A stretch of 64,000 nucleotides of DNA, from NCBI RefSeq assembly GCF_036323735.1, contig NC_086029.1:49351357-49415356 (forward strand), written 5' to 3'. Position numbers and translations under genes: made by a program. Source of the stretch: Rattus norvegicus. Taxonomy: Eukaryota > Chordata > Mammalia > Rodentia > Muridae. The notes under the pieces are model-generated. The model searched no databases and had not been told where the DNA came from. It saw only the letters and a program-made list of their open reading frames with translations. Each line of letters begins with the position of its first letter. The stretch's first letter is position 1. Positions 33,955 to 45,613 of the stretch are shown here, in pieces.

Positions 33955-34385
33955 GTTTTGGTTTTTGATTTTTGTTTTGTTGTTTTATTTTTCTCAGCTT
34001 GATATAAGCCACAGTCATCTGTGAAGAAGGAACACTGATGGAGGAACACCTCCATCAAATTGTCCTGGAAGCAACTTGATGGGTTTATTTTCTTGCTTAG
34101 TAATTTATGTGGGGGTACCCAGTTCATTGTGGGCAGTGCCACCCCAGGCGGTGGTCTTTAATGCACAAAAAAGACATGTCAACCAAGATAGCAGGGACAA
34201 GCAACAAACAGCATACCTCTATGGCCTCTGTTTCAGTTCCTGCCTTTAGTTGCCTGCATTGAGTTCCTGCCCTGACTTACCTTCATGATGCCTGTTATCT
34301 GTGAGCTAAAATAAATCCTTTCTTTCTCATGCTTCTTTAGGCCATGGAGTTCATCATAGCAACAGGAGCCTAACTAGCACGTTAT
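33955..34385 (+). mobile_element. Second ERVL/MaLR-like LTR, adjacent
   Basis: TTATGTGGGGGTACCCAGTT, CATTGTGGGCAGTGCCACC, CCTCTGTTTCAGTTCCTGCC and TCATAGCAACAGGAGCCTAA match the LTR family at 3476. It starts only ~15 bp after the preceding LTR ends. Confidence 0.7.
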
Positions 34386-34704
34386 CAATAGACCGTGTAT
34401 AAGTACTCACCTCCCTAAGATAAGGAAAAAGGGAGATGTGGGGTACAGGAAATTGTGAGTTCATGCTTATAGGTACTGCTGAGGTCCATTTCCACCCTTT
34501 TGGCTAAGACAATGAATCTTTTATTCTCTTGTTTAATCCGGAGTGGTTGATGGTTCATAGGCACAAAGTATGCGTCAATAGTTATATCTAGGAGTCTGGT
34601 GGGAGAAGAAAGGTGGGGGTGCCACCACAGGGCAGCACAAAGTGCTCTTGGAGCTTTATATTAGGTCCCTAGGGTAGCTGCCAGGTCAAGTTATACCAAG
34701 TGTG

Positions 34705-35032
34705 GAACTTAAAGCAGCTGGAGGTCAGAAGTCTAAAATAGAGACCTGGGTAAGGCCATGGGGAAATCACTGGCCTCTGCCTTTTCCTAGGGTATGTGTG
34801 GCCACTAGTCCTTGGGTTTCTTCAACTTGTAGATGTATCACTTCTGCCTCCATGTTCTTCACTACACAATCAACCTCCCTGTGTGTCTATGGCAGTGTTT
34901 CCACCTTTTTATAAAGTGCCTATGTTTATTGAGTTAGGACCCTTGCTGGTAAAATATGACCTCATCTTAATTTTGGTCCTCAAAGAGCCTATTTCTGCAG
35001 AATGTCACATCTCCAGGCACTGCAGTTAAGGA
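34705..35032 (-). mobile_element. MLT1-type LTR, minus orientation
   Basis: GCTGGAGGTCAGAAGTCTAA, TTGTAGATGTATCACTTCTG, ACCTCATCTTAATTTTGGTC and AGAATGTCACATCTCCAGG follow the reversed MLT1 order. Confidence 0.65.
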
Positions 35033-35039
35033 CTCCAGT

Positions 35040-36445
35040 GTATCTTTTGTGGGGACCTCATGGCAAAGAATCAACTTGCTGTTTCTGTCCCTCTGTCCCC
35101 TGCCTTTCTACCAGCTTCTAGGCAGCTATAATTGTCTCAGCTCTCAGAGGAGATGTAATGTCTAGAAGAGAGGTTAGATCCTTGACTTTTGAGTTTCAAA
35201 ACAGGCTCTTGGAGCGCACTGTAAAGATAACAGGCTAAGAGCCGGAGGATTTGTAGCTGATAAGAACTAGATTTTGTCGAGAGACAAAAGGATTTGAGTG
35301 CTTCTGCAGAAGGCAGAGCACAGTGTGTGACATAAGGATTTGAGGATGGAGTGGAAACAGACTGTGACTCAGGGGTGGGTTTCCAAGAGCTCAAAAGAGA
35401 AAATAGGAATTCAAGAAGCAAGGCATTAAGGAGGGAACTAATGAAGCAGGCCTCAGACACTGAGGAGTGTCAACCACCCCCATTCTGGTCCCTACCAGAG
35501 TGCACACCCTATAGAGGCAAGAGTAAAGTAGAGAGAGGTTTGGAAATCCTGTGAGCTAGGGTAAGGACAAAGGAAACTTCCTCAGATGGGGGGTGAGTGC
35601 AGAGCAGCCATGAAGAGGGGGAATGTTAAGCTGGAGATATCCAGAGGCCATCTCGGGTCTTGAATCAAGGTGGATCAGGTTTCCTGATTAACGTAGCATA
35701 GTGGTCATATGGACCCTCTGGGCTCAGATGGGATGTTTCCTTTATTTAACAAAGGTCTCAAAGCAATTTGTTTATTTCAAAAACATGTAACATTTTAGAA
35801 ATAAGAACCTGTTTCAATACTTTCTAAAGTCAAATAAATACATAGGTAGATGATGATTGATAGGTAGGTAGATAGATGATAGGTAGGTAGATAGATAAAT
35901 GAGACATGCAGCTACTCAGAGTTAGTGATGACTTAGCATATTCAACATGTTTCTTTCACAGTGCAAACAATAGATTTTTGGGGAAAGTTTAAGCTACAGA
36001 TGCTGTCATTTATACTTTTGAGGTACAGATTCTTAGTAATTTGTTTCCTTCTTTGTCTCCTCCATCTTCTCCCTCCTCTTCCTCTCCTTCCTCCTCCTCC
36101 TCAGGGTATGCCAGTATCCTTCACTTTATGTTCTGAACTATCCAGAAGAAGCAGGAGACATGATGTCAGATGGGAATAGATGTATATGATAAGCCACAGG
36201 AGCACGTGGTTCAGCATACACATGAGTCACTGCATTAGAAATTAAATTTGGTTTTCATGGGCATTCGCCCAACCCAAAGTCCTGTGGGAGTGTTTGCCTT
36301 ATGCTTCTATGTCCAAATATAACAAAATGACCCTGTTCAGCCCAAATGTTGAAGCAGTGCTGGGGTGTCTGAGTAGGAGGTTTGTTGGGACATTCTCCAT
36401 CGGCAGGTGCTACTGAATATGTGTGAGTTAAAAATCATAACTGTT
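35040..36445. other. No gene recognised; short tetranucleotide tract
   Basis: Contains a GATA/GGTA-type tetranucleotide repeat at 35841-35903 (TAGGTAGGTAGATAGATGA units) and a CT/CTCCT-rich run at 36048-36105. Nothing else is supported. Confidence 0.55.
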
Positions 36446-36995
36446 CACATTTATCAAGAGTTTATTTAGTGCCAGGTACTATTCCGAGCCCTTTAGGTGT
36501 ATTAACTCATTCTGCGCTTACAAAGGGCCTCAAAGGAATTACAGCTTGTGATCTCATTTATCAATTTGGAGGGATAGATCTAAAATCACACTGGAGATGG
36601 GCCTCTGGATCTGCATGTGAAAAACTGGATGGGAAGCCCTGCCTGCTGTGGGTGGCACCATTCCCTGGGCTGGTATCCTAAACTCTATTACCAGGGTAAA
36701 GGGGGTTCAGCACAAGTATTCATTTCTTTGTTTCTGGACTGTGGATGTAACACAGCCAGCTGCTTCTGACTCCTGTAGTCGTGCATTCCCCTCCCTGATG
36801 AATGGGATCCTAAAACTGAGCTGAAAATAGACCCTTTTCTCCTTTAAGTTGCAGAAATGGGAAAAGGATCAAGGACACAGACATTTCCTGTGCTTTATGG
36901 ATGAGAACATTGGAATGTGAGAGACACTTAGCCCAAGATCATGTGCTTATCCATACTTCAGACTGTCTGGATCCAGTCTGTAGATCCTTCTGTTC
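36446..36995 (+). mobile_element. MIR SINE split by a later LTR insertion
   Basis: The left MIR part at 36446-36515 contains TTTAGTGCCAGGTACTATTC and GGTGTATTAACTCATTC. The right part at 36880-36990 contains TATGGATGAGAACATTGGAA and GCCCAAGATCATGTGCTTAT. The interval 36545-36860 is an ERVL-type LTR (GGGCCTCTGGATCTGCATGT, GTGGGTGGCACCATTCCC), separating parts that are normally about 50 bp apart. Confidence 0.7.
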
Positions 36996-36999
36996 TCAG

Positions 37000-38400
37000 C
37001 ATATACTGTGTTAAATTTCCCAAAGGGCTGGTGCATATCTCCAAGTCAACATAAGAGACTTTGAGATGACTAGAGAGAAGCAAAGAGTCTCTGCTTGGGC
37101 TGCTTCATTAAGTCTATAGACAGAAAGCCCCTCCTTTGGTATGCAAGAGCACTTCAGGGTGCTTTCCACAGAGAGTGGGGAGCAGTGAGGGATTCCTGAA
37201 GCCCCACCTCTCTCTGAGGAACTAAGTTGCTGGGGAAGGAAGAAGCATTTTCTTCAGTGGTGTACGTAGTCTCTGGTGAGTTGACCATGTTCCTGCCAAT
37301 ATCCCTTCACCTGTGAGCCTGCCCGCAGCCCTGACCCTAAGTTTATGAGGTCACACCAAAGTAGGAGGGGAACTAGCCAGGAAGTCAGTGGGGGCAAGAG
37401 AGGGTGATGGGATGAGTAGGGTCAAAACACATCATACACATGCATGAGAATGTTCCAATGAAACTCACCATATGTAATATGTATGATGAGTGCGTACTAA
37501 TAAAATCAAATCATTGGAAAGCAATGGTGACAAAAAGAGAAAGAAGACCATGTTCTTAAGCTTCTCATTTTGAGCCATAAACTAGCTTACTTCAGCTTTG
37601 TATGAGATGTCTTTTCCCACTTCTCCCTCATTTTGGAAATGCTGTGCTCAGACAACTCAGCTCTCACCAACAAGCCCTTGCTTCAGGTGCCAGTGGGCTC
37701 TGCTTAGCAGGGAGCTGGGAGCACAGACTAGTAACAAAGACAAACAGCACAATAGGGCCTTAAGGGGAAGTCAGACTTGAGTTTCTGGAAATGCCTTAAA
37801 GGTTCTGCAGGTGCGGCAGCCTATAAATACTGTGATCTGTCTTTCAAAGCCCGTTTTCTGAGCGCCCAAGTGTGAATCCTCATTAGGTTGTAAGCCCCAA
37901 ATGGATTTTTGTCATCAAAGACAGTGCTAAAAACAGATGCTTCCTGGCTGATTCCAGCCCTGCCGAAGAAATCAAATGACTGCCCTTCTTTGTGTTTCAA
38001 AGCTGTTTTCTGGTTTACTTTCCCTCAAACCCAACCACAGAGATAAAAAGAAACAACCCTTTGCTGAGTGTCTGCTTTGACAGCACAGGACAGTTCCCCT
38101 TCTCTATGATCTGAACCCAGGGCAATGTTTCCACCTGACTGTTGGGTTGTAGAGTCAAGTGGCCTCTCTAGTGTTTCCCGTGGCATTGTGGGTAACTGGA
38201 GCAGTTTTCCAAGTCCATTTTTAAAACACAGCTGAGATTGTGGTTTAAAGAGGAGATGACCCTATGTCTTCCTTACACTTAGTGAAGATTTATTTGCATC
38301 ATGCATTGAGAATCCCAGACATCTCTCTGAATAAATCGCACCTGAGGAGAAAGAAGAAATGAGGTATCGACCTTTGTGAGGCTACCTATACTTTCTTACT
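37000..38400. other. Repeat-poor stretch, possible conserved element at 37780-38060
   Basis: No gene or named repeat. 37780-38060 is free of visible repeat signatures. Confidence 0.4.
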
Positions 38401-38404
38401 CATC

Positions 38405-38510
38405 TATTCCACTACTGATTTGCTCCTTGTCAATATTTATTGGACATGTGGCACATTCTGGGCACTAGGTTGGTTGCAAGGGTGAATACAATGAAGAATT
38501 TGCTTTATAT
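38405..38510 (+). mobile_element. L2-like relic
   Basis: CAATATTTATTGGACATGTG, CATTCTGGGCACTAGGTTG and GGGTGAATACAATG follow the L2 3'-end pattern. Short and diverged. Confidence 0.4.
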
Positions 38511-38892
38511 AGAATTCTCCAGATATGCAGCGTGAGGTGTGCACTACTAATGTGCAGCAGAAAGCTGGAGGGTGAGATCGGTTCAAAGGCTTCAGTAAAG
38601 GCACAGTGTCTGAAAAGTGTATGACTTCAGGTGGCTCCTGAAAAAGAGTCCTGGGTTTTGCTCTACCTTGAGGCAAAGGGGATGGGCTTCTATGTTTGTT
38701 CCTGTACATGTCAGTTATTGGCTATGATCTCTCCAGGGATATGTTAGCTCTTAGGCATTTTAGGAATGTATATATAAGGACATATAGTCTACCAGAGGAA
38801 GCTGTAGATGTGACGCCAGAGGAAAAGTATGCAGAAACTGGGAAAAGCAAGATGGGGCTTGAGGATCTGGGTACTGAAACATGAGGGATGAT

Positions 38893-39320
38893 GGCCGAAT
38901 GATGGCTAATGTTGGTTGTCAAGTTGTGGAATCAACCAAAACCCAAGGGGTTTTCTTGATTGGGTCATTTGAGGTAAGAAGATCTACCTTCGATCTGAGT
39001 CACATCTTCTGGTGGCAACCCACGTAAAGGACACGGAAGAACGAAGCTTTTTGCCTGTTTGCCAGCAGGTTCATCTCTCCTGTTGCTGAGGCATCCATCC
39101 CTTCTCTGCTATTAGAATACACTTTCTCAGGATTCCAGGATAGACCGAGACCAGCAGCTCTCTAGAAATCCTACAGCACTAGACTGGAGCCTCCTAGACA
39201 TCCCAGCTCATGACCTGAACAATTATTGGATTCATGGCCTTTCTCTTAGGAGATAAACACTGTTGGACTAACCAGACCACATCCTGGAAGACACTCTAAT
39301 AAATCAAATCTCCTCTATGT
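38893..39320 (+). mobile_element. ERVL-type LTR-like repeat
   Basis: GGCTAATGTTGGTTGTCAAG, CTTGATTGGGTCATTTGAGG and TCTTCTGGTGGCAACCCACG, ending in CTCTAATAAATC. It has a TATA-rich continuation, as often seen at the end of such LTRs. Confidence 0.55.
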
Positions 39321-39440
39321 TATACATTAATATATTATAGTATATGTAATATGTTATATACTGTATATTATATAATATGCGAAATATTTATATAGTTATG
39401 TAATATACTATAGTATATATTATATGTTATATGTATTATA
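39318..39440 (+). repeat. AT-rich TATA-type low-complexity tract
   Basis: Irregular TATATAATATG-like units with almost no G or C, directly following the LTR-like repeat. Confidence 0.9.
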
Positions 39441-39904
39441 TGACCTAAAATATACAAAGTATTTAGAATAAGAAAGCAAACATTAGTGTTGGTCACTAGG
39501 AAATACTGAATGTGAACAGGTGTCTGGGGTTCAGAAAGAGGTTTCAGTAGACTAAACAAGACTGGAGAATTAATAATTGTTGACAGGGGCCATGGACTGA
39601 GGGAGTAACAGGGACATCACCGTCCTGGACAGACCGTGTGTCTTTTTACTATGCCAGCAAGAACTTCAATCTCTTCTACTGACGATCACATACAGGGCCA
39701 GCAAGAACTGATAAGGTAATGTTTGAGTAGAGCCCTGACTAAAGAGCAGCCTTTATTTACAAGGCCCTGGGGAAGGTGGCCACAGCACCAGCATGTGAGA
39801 TTTCATGCAACCCATAGTATAGACTCTAGAGCTTTTAGCTTGCAAGCCAAAGCTGTTGTTATTTCTTTCTGTCCCCTCCCCAATAAAGAACAAACATGGA
39901 AGTT

Positions 39905-40022
39905 GGGTTTGGTGACTTGCACCTATAATCTGAGTATTCCAGAGGCTGAGGCAGAAGGGTTTGCTAAAAGTTTGAGGCCAGCCTGGGTCTACACTGTCTC
40001 CAGCAAACAAATAAACGTGATG
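39905..40022 (+). mobile_element. B1 SINE, diverged
   Basis: TTGGTGACTTGCACCTATAA, GAGGCTGAGGCAGAAGGG and GAGGCCAGCCTGGGTCTACA are B1 landmarks. Confidence 0.8.
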
Positions 40023-40039
40023 ACAAGCTGAGTTTACAA

Positions 40040-40600
40040 GTTTATTAAAAAGATTAAAATCTGCTTTCTACACCAGGCTCATGGACATTTAGACTACCAT
40101 TTTACATCCCACAATTCTCCTGCACCCCATCCTCATTTCACAATGAACCCTAAAAGCATTTGCCTGCTTGTACTGCTGCTTGTGAAGAGTGTAAGAAGGA
40201 GTACAAAAAAGAACTCCAAACCACAGAAAAACAGAACAAATGAGGAGTAGTATTGCCCCTGTGACGACTTTCACATATCCGCTGTGGGAGATAGATACTG
40301 AGGAGATCCAATGCCCTGGGAGTCAGCAGAATTTGAAGATCTGGTCTAGCCACCTGTGCACAGGTGTCCACAGCCAGTGGTTGACTTTGCTTGAGATCCC
40401 ATGATGAGCTTCTGGAAGAGTTGGTGTTGGTGTCAAAGCCGGGTATCCAGAAGTGTACCAGGTCTCTTTTACTGTGATGTGGTGGACCTTGTGAAAGCTC
40501 AAAGTCTCCATGCAACCGCCGTGTTCTGAAGAGTGGGCACGAGAGGCAGGCAAGCAGAGACAAAGCTCCAGAAAGGTCTCTGATGAGCATGGACAGTGAG
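40040..40600 (-). other. Possible decayed coding segment or retrocopy, unrecognised
   Basis: Minus-strand frames of 146, 76 and 61 codons overlap in different phases. The 61-codon frame encodes a clear hydrophobic segment (GAILLLICSVFLWFGVLFC) followed by polar residues. AATAAA lies downstream at about 40045-40050. There is no poly(A) tail and I do not recognise the protein. Chance frames are equally possible. Confidence 0.2.
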
Positions 40601-40604
40601 CGAC

Positions 40605-43470
40605 ATAGCAGTGGTGAAGTTCCCTAATCTAATGCTCTGAGAAGCCTTTACGGAAGCGCTGTCGTGATTCTCAGTTCACAGCATAGCTCTGTGTCTTCTC
40701 ACTGAGAATATCAGCACCTTGACGTTGAGTGTCAGCTCTTGTTACACATGTGAAGTGCTGTGCTCTAATCCAAGAGACATGGAAGAGCCTCACAGAGAAC
40801 CAACTGGAGGGGTTAGTTCCAGCAGAAAGGGATGCTGTCCTATCCCATGTCCAGTCAGTGCTGGCTTAACACACTGACATCTCAACATGGAGGATAGTTG
40901 GAGGGCTGTGGTGGTGGAAGGCATGCATACCTGCTTGGTTGGATTGAGTTTGTTGGTGGCTGTATGAACTAGACCTTCTCAAGGTAAGGTAAGGCCAGAC
41001 TTCCATCTGCCTGGCATTGAATCCTGGGTCGCAATGTAGAGCCATTGTTATTCCACCCAAGAAGTGTTACTTCAGAAGACTTGTTTAATTTTGTATTTAG
41101 GAGTGGGTCCTCTTACAGAGGTTAGCACTAGGGGACCCTCGGCATAATTCAATTCTGGAAGTACAACCCAGTTTCTTTACATACTGTGCTTAGAGACTCT
41201 GTCTTGATTCTGTGGTACCAAATGGATCCAGGCCCTGCTGTGCCCAGTGACCCTCCTAAGCACTGCCCAGCCACTGATGCACACATAATTGTGTGCCCCA
41301 TACACAAGTTTTCCTCCACAAAAGGGCTGTCTCCTTGAGACAGAATCCTATCCTCTCAAGGGACACAGAGCTAGGACTGAAAAACACATCTTTCTTACAG
41401 TTTGTTTGAAGTCTCCAGGATACAAAGGCTCGCAGGCTTTGCTTGGGGAGATGAAGCAAGCGCCCTGCCAGGTGCTCAAAGTCGCTTTCCCCAAGTTTTA
41501 GAATTTGCTCTGACTGGAAGTTAGAGTTCGAAAAGAGAGAGGGAACAACCAAGGCAACAACAACAACAAAACTGACTAACAATTTCTCCAAAGTCAAAAC
41601 ACTTATGGATAGGTCCCTTGTAGGTCTGAGCTGCATCTTGTCTCTACAGGGTGCACGGTGCAGGAGCTGGGGCTGCCAGTTTGCCAAGCAGTCTGTGTGA
41701 TGCTCTGTGGACAGAGAGCTCATGTTATAGCTGAGCCTCTCTGGATTTAGGGTGCTTGCTACACTCCCTTCTAGAAAGTGAGGACAAAAGCAATGAAGAC
41801 AAATCTTTCTCCTAATGGAGCATATATGCTTAGGCAGGAGAACTGATAACATCTTAGGTAACAGATTGCACAGTGAGTCAGAAGATATAACAAGCATGTG
41901 TAGACGGGGATACTGGGACACTGTGGTGTGACATGGGGCCACCAGGGGTCCAGTGGAGAAGGTAAGCTGGGACTGAATTTGGAAAGTAGGGGATGCTCCC
42001 TGACCTCCTGGATCTCGGAGACCAGTGAAGGGATGAACTCAGACTTTGTCTACTATCTAGGCAGTGCTAAGTCTGAATGGGGCATCTGGAGACCCTGCCA
42101 GGGCTTGGTCTCAGAGGGAGAAGTTGTTTTCATTATTTACAGGAAAACCCACCCTCACTAATCAAGGACACACTTGACCCTGTCTTTCAAGGTCACTTTC
42201 TATGCAAACTTCATTGAACAATAAGTGTTACCCAAAGCCCCTACTGGGAAGACATTCCTGACTGTTGGGTGCCCATGGGACAGGGTACTGAGGTATGCCT
42301 TCTAGCACATAATCCCAGCTCCTGCTTGATGAACCTGGGATGATCCTATCAGCTGTGACCCACCCTGCTTTCAGTCAGTAGGGTCCTATATCTATAGCTA
42401 CCATCTTGATCATCTCGTGGCTTCTCCTTCAGCATTTTGACAAAAATAGTCTTTTGTATTCCTTCTTGATTTAAGCCCTTGTTAAATGCGGCAACTACTT
42501 GATTTATGAGAAAAATAGGGGAAACCTTTCCCTCCATTTCATTTGCCTCATGCTTTGCTGGTCACTTTGGACCAATAATCGAGAAGAGGAGCTGTGTAGT
42601 CCCTGGAGCCCTGAGTATTAGTGTGTTTATCTAAGAGCCACAATCACCTCTGGATCATATTCTTTAGAAAGTTAAACTAAGATTTTCCGGTTTTGGCCCA
42701 CTGTTCAATTCCTTTAGACCTTTCTAAAACTAGAGTATGGCAAACTAGTGCCTGGCTTCTCCATCCCAGGATGCTGTCCTGGTTGTTTTAAAATGGAATC
42801 CAGTTGCTCATATATCATAGCACCAGGTCAGAAAGACCTTAAGAGAGAAGTCGTTTGCTTGTTTCAAGAGCCTTCTCAGCAATCTAAGAGGGTGGCCTCA
42901 GAGTTTGCCGGCCTTGCGTGGGACCAGCATCGTGCTATTTCACTGTTCAGATCTTCCATCCTCTTTTCTTAGCCTTGCGTGGACATGACTATAAGAAAAG
43001 CATCAGGTAGACATGGGTGCTAAGCCCCAGGATCTGGAGACTGCAGAGGTAGAGAACACCATGAGGTTCATAAGTACCTCTACTTGCTTATGTTATAGAG
43101 GGGCTATTTGGATGGATTAAAGAATACCCAGTCCTACGGAGCCACTAATTCTTCCCTATTTACCCCCAAACTGTTAGGCAGCAGCTAAAGAAGTAATCTG
43201 AGTCAATCTAAGAGAAATTTTGTTGGTCTGAGAACTGGAGTAATCCCTGGGACGAACTCTTTAGAAAAGGAAAGTAAAACTTTCCAGGATGGAACTGTAC
43301 TTTTCTTTTCTCAGTCCTATGTGGGGACACAGATAATCCATTCACCTCCCCCGAACAAACCAGAATAGAGACAGGAGGGTACAGAGGAAAACTCACTGAT
43401 ATTGTTGTAGTGATGGTCTTTTAATTCACAGCTCTACAATCCCTTTTTAGACAGTGTCAGACCCTACTTG
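40605..43470. other. No gene or named repeat recognised
   Basis: Contains the longest non-repeat frame of the window (41256-41942 minus, 228 codons), without a recognisable domain. Nothing else stands out. Confidence 0.45.
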
Positions 43471-43476
43471 AGGCGC

Positions 43477-43498
43477 GGGGGGTTGGGGTGGGGGTGGG
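43477..43498 (+). other. G-quadruplex motif
   Basis: Four G runs (6, 4, 5 and 3) separated by TT, T and T fit the canonical G3+N1-7 rule. They sit about 1.5 kb past the likely end of Dscam. Confidence 0.8.
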
Positions 43499-44539
43499 TT
43501 GATACAGTGCTTGCATGTGGAACTCACTTTAATGGGCATTTTTAAGGCAGAAACCTTGCAAGCAATCCATTGCAGAGGCAAACACATCAAATCTTTTATT
43601 GTTTTGTACATCTTGGGAGAAAAAAAAAACTGAAAAAGAATAAACTTCCAAGTGTGGGAGCTCTACAACTTTCAGACCCGTGAATGCTACGGTTTTTCTG
43701 TCTCTAGAAAGTTGCAACTTGATCCTTCTGCATCCATGAGGACGTCAAGAATAAACTGTGCTCTGAAACCATGGCAGGCAACACACACCTCACTGTCACA
43801 TAACCCTAAGGTCAGAGCCGTTTCGAGGCTGTGACGCAGTCTTGTACTGGCCCTTCCTGTGCTCTGTGCATCTGAAGCTCACGAGGTATAAAGTCTGTCT
43901 GGACGATAGGAGGAGGGAAGGATGAAAAAGAGAGGCAGGAAGTGGGGGATGGAGTGCTGTAAGTGAGTTCTAGATAGTAATGACTACACCAGGGTTCTGG
44001 CTGGTGGCCTTCATGGGGACACGTAGGGAAGGTCTTAAGAGGTACTTGTGTGTGTCGTTAATCAGAAGCGGAGAGCTATGGAAGTGGGCTCAGTTTTTTT
44101 CCAGTCAGTGCCAAAACTAAAGCAACAGGCCTGGTTCTCCTTCCCTCTTAGGGAAGGTGTCTGGAATGGGGTTTTTCTGCCTTAGAGGATGGCAGGTTAT
44201 TTCTAAGGCACACTGTGGAAGAGCCAAGGGATGTAGAACATGGTACCTCCTGTTTGTTGGTAGGCTCTATGTTTGAGTGAGCCCCATGACAGTGCATTTA
44301 GACACAGAGAAAGGAAAATAAAAACCTGGGATTTGGAGGAACACCCTTGTACACAGACTGGGTATATACAGACCCAGATTTTTCTCTGGGTGCCAAGGAG
44401 AGGATCGGAGGCACCACATCTGAAGATAGTCTGCTGTGAATCTGTCGGTCACAGTGGAGGCAGGGCAGGGCAGGGAAGGTGGGACACAGCATCCATTCCT
44501 TTCTCAGACAAGTCAGGACTAAAGCAACTTCAGGGTTGT

Positions 44540-44730
44540 GCAAGCATCTCCTGCGGAGAGCCAGAGAATACTGGCTTTGCGTGACACACTGTCACTCAAC
44601 TTGACATCACAGCATGAAAGCAACCACAGATAATGCACATGGAGCGTAGGGCCTTTGGACTTCTTCCAATAAAACTTTATTGACAAAGATCAGTGCGCTG
44701 GATTTGGAAACGGTCTGCTGACCCTAACGA
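44540..44730 (-). mobile_element. Old MER/Charlie-like DNA transposon relic
   Basis: The minus strand reads AATAAAGTTTTATTGGAAG, then ATTATCTGTGGTTGCTTTCA and GTTGAGTGACAGTG, with GGTCAGCAGACC near its start. This is the order of a known mammalian medium-reiteration repeat. Exact family not assigned. Confidence 0.55.
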
Positions 44731-45009
44731 GTTAGAGCGGGTCCTGCAGCTGACAAGGACCCGAGTCCTGTGAAGGGCTTAGAACACTGGACAGAGACCA
44801 GGCTGCCTTTGGTTTGGTTTCCGTCCATGGAGTTCATGTTGTATCTTCTTGTCTCTTCCCAGCGGCACCTGAGCTCTTCAGAACTTAGCATCTTTTTTCC
44901 TAGATTGGGCACCAGGTCCAGCCATTTTGTTCACAGACACCAGTATGAGCAGGAAGGAGGCCCGAGCAATGGATAGGAGGTTTCAGCAGACATGCAAATA
45001 AAGGCAGAC

Positions 45010-45613
45010 CACCTTTTCTCTTTTATTTCGCTTAGACAAAATGCAAAGAGTGTCTCGTCAAATTAAAAGATAAACAGAAAAGAAAACTGAATGGGTTCCC
45101 ACCCCCACCCCCTCACTGACAGCACTCATCCTAATTAACAACAGAAAAATCAAACCGAGGGCCAGGTCCCTAGTGGGAAGGAAAGGTGTGCGAGGTGACG
45201 GAAGCTGTCCCCTGCCCCCACGTCAACGTCCCTCCTCGATTCACAAATAGGCTAGTTCCCCCCATTTCCTTTTTTGACTCTTGTGTGCTAGAACTTCTTC
45301 TGTTCAGAAGGTTTAATGAGTCCCCATGCACTTTGTAGAAAATCGGTAAAAATGCTATAGCCTGTGAAAATCATAAAACTGGACTTCTTTCCCCAAAACT
45401 CAGATGCCCAGGCAGATGGAGCCCACACTCAGACGGAAAAAAAGCAGAGTAGTCTTTGCGCTGTCTGTGGTTTCAGTATTTTCTTTCTTTTTTTTTTTTA
45501 ATATATTTTGGCAATTTTCTTTAATTATAAATATTGGAATTCCGTAAAAAAAAGGTAGCTTTGATTGGATCGTTTAAATTGTATTTACAACCGCTGTCCA
45601 GCCGCGCCATGTG
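45010..45613 (-). other. Dscam: Dscam 3' UTR (minimum extent)
   Basis: Sequence downstream of the Dscam stop on the minus strand. It is AT-rich near 45480-45600, with long A and T runs and no recognisable interspersed repeat. AATAAA on the minus strand lies at 45027-45022, so cleavage near 45000-45012 would give a UTR of about 600 nt. Further minus-strand signals (ATTAAA near 45311, AATAAA at 44681-44676) could serve longer or shorter isoforms. The exact end needs transcript data. Confidence 0.6.
45022..45027 (-). terminator. Candidate Dscam polyadenylation signal AATAAA
   Basis: A canonical hexamer read on the minus strand about 590 nt after the stop codon. It is followed within 30 nt by a G/T-containing stretch (GGTGGTCTGCC). 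It is the first canonical AATAAA after the stop. Use in vivo is inferred, not shown. Confidence 0.45.

Noticed and set aside
1..45000. Exons of Pcp4 (expected neighbour)
   Set aside because: No IQ-motif coding segment or flanking splice sites seen. The human gap is about 80 kb, so it probably lies outside the window.
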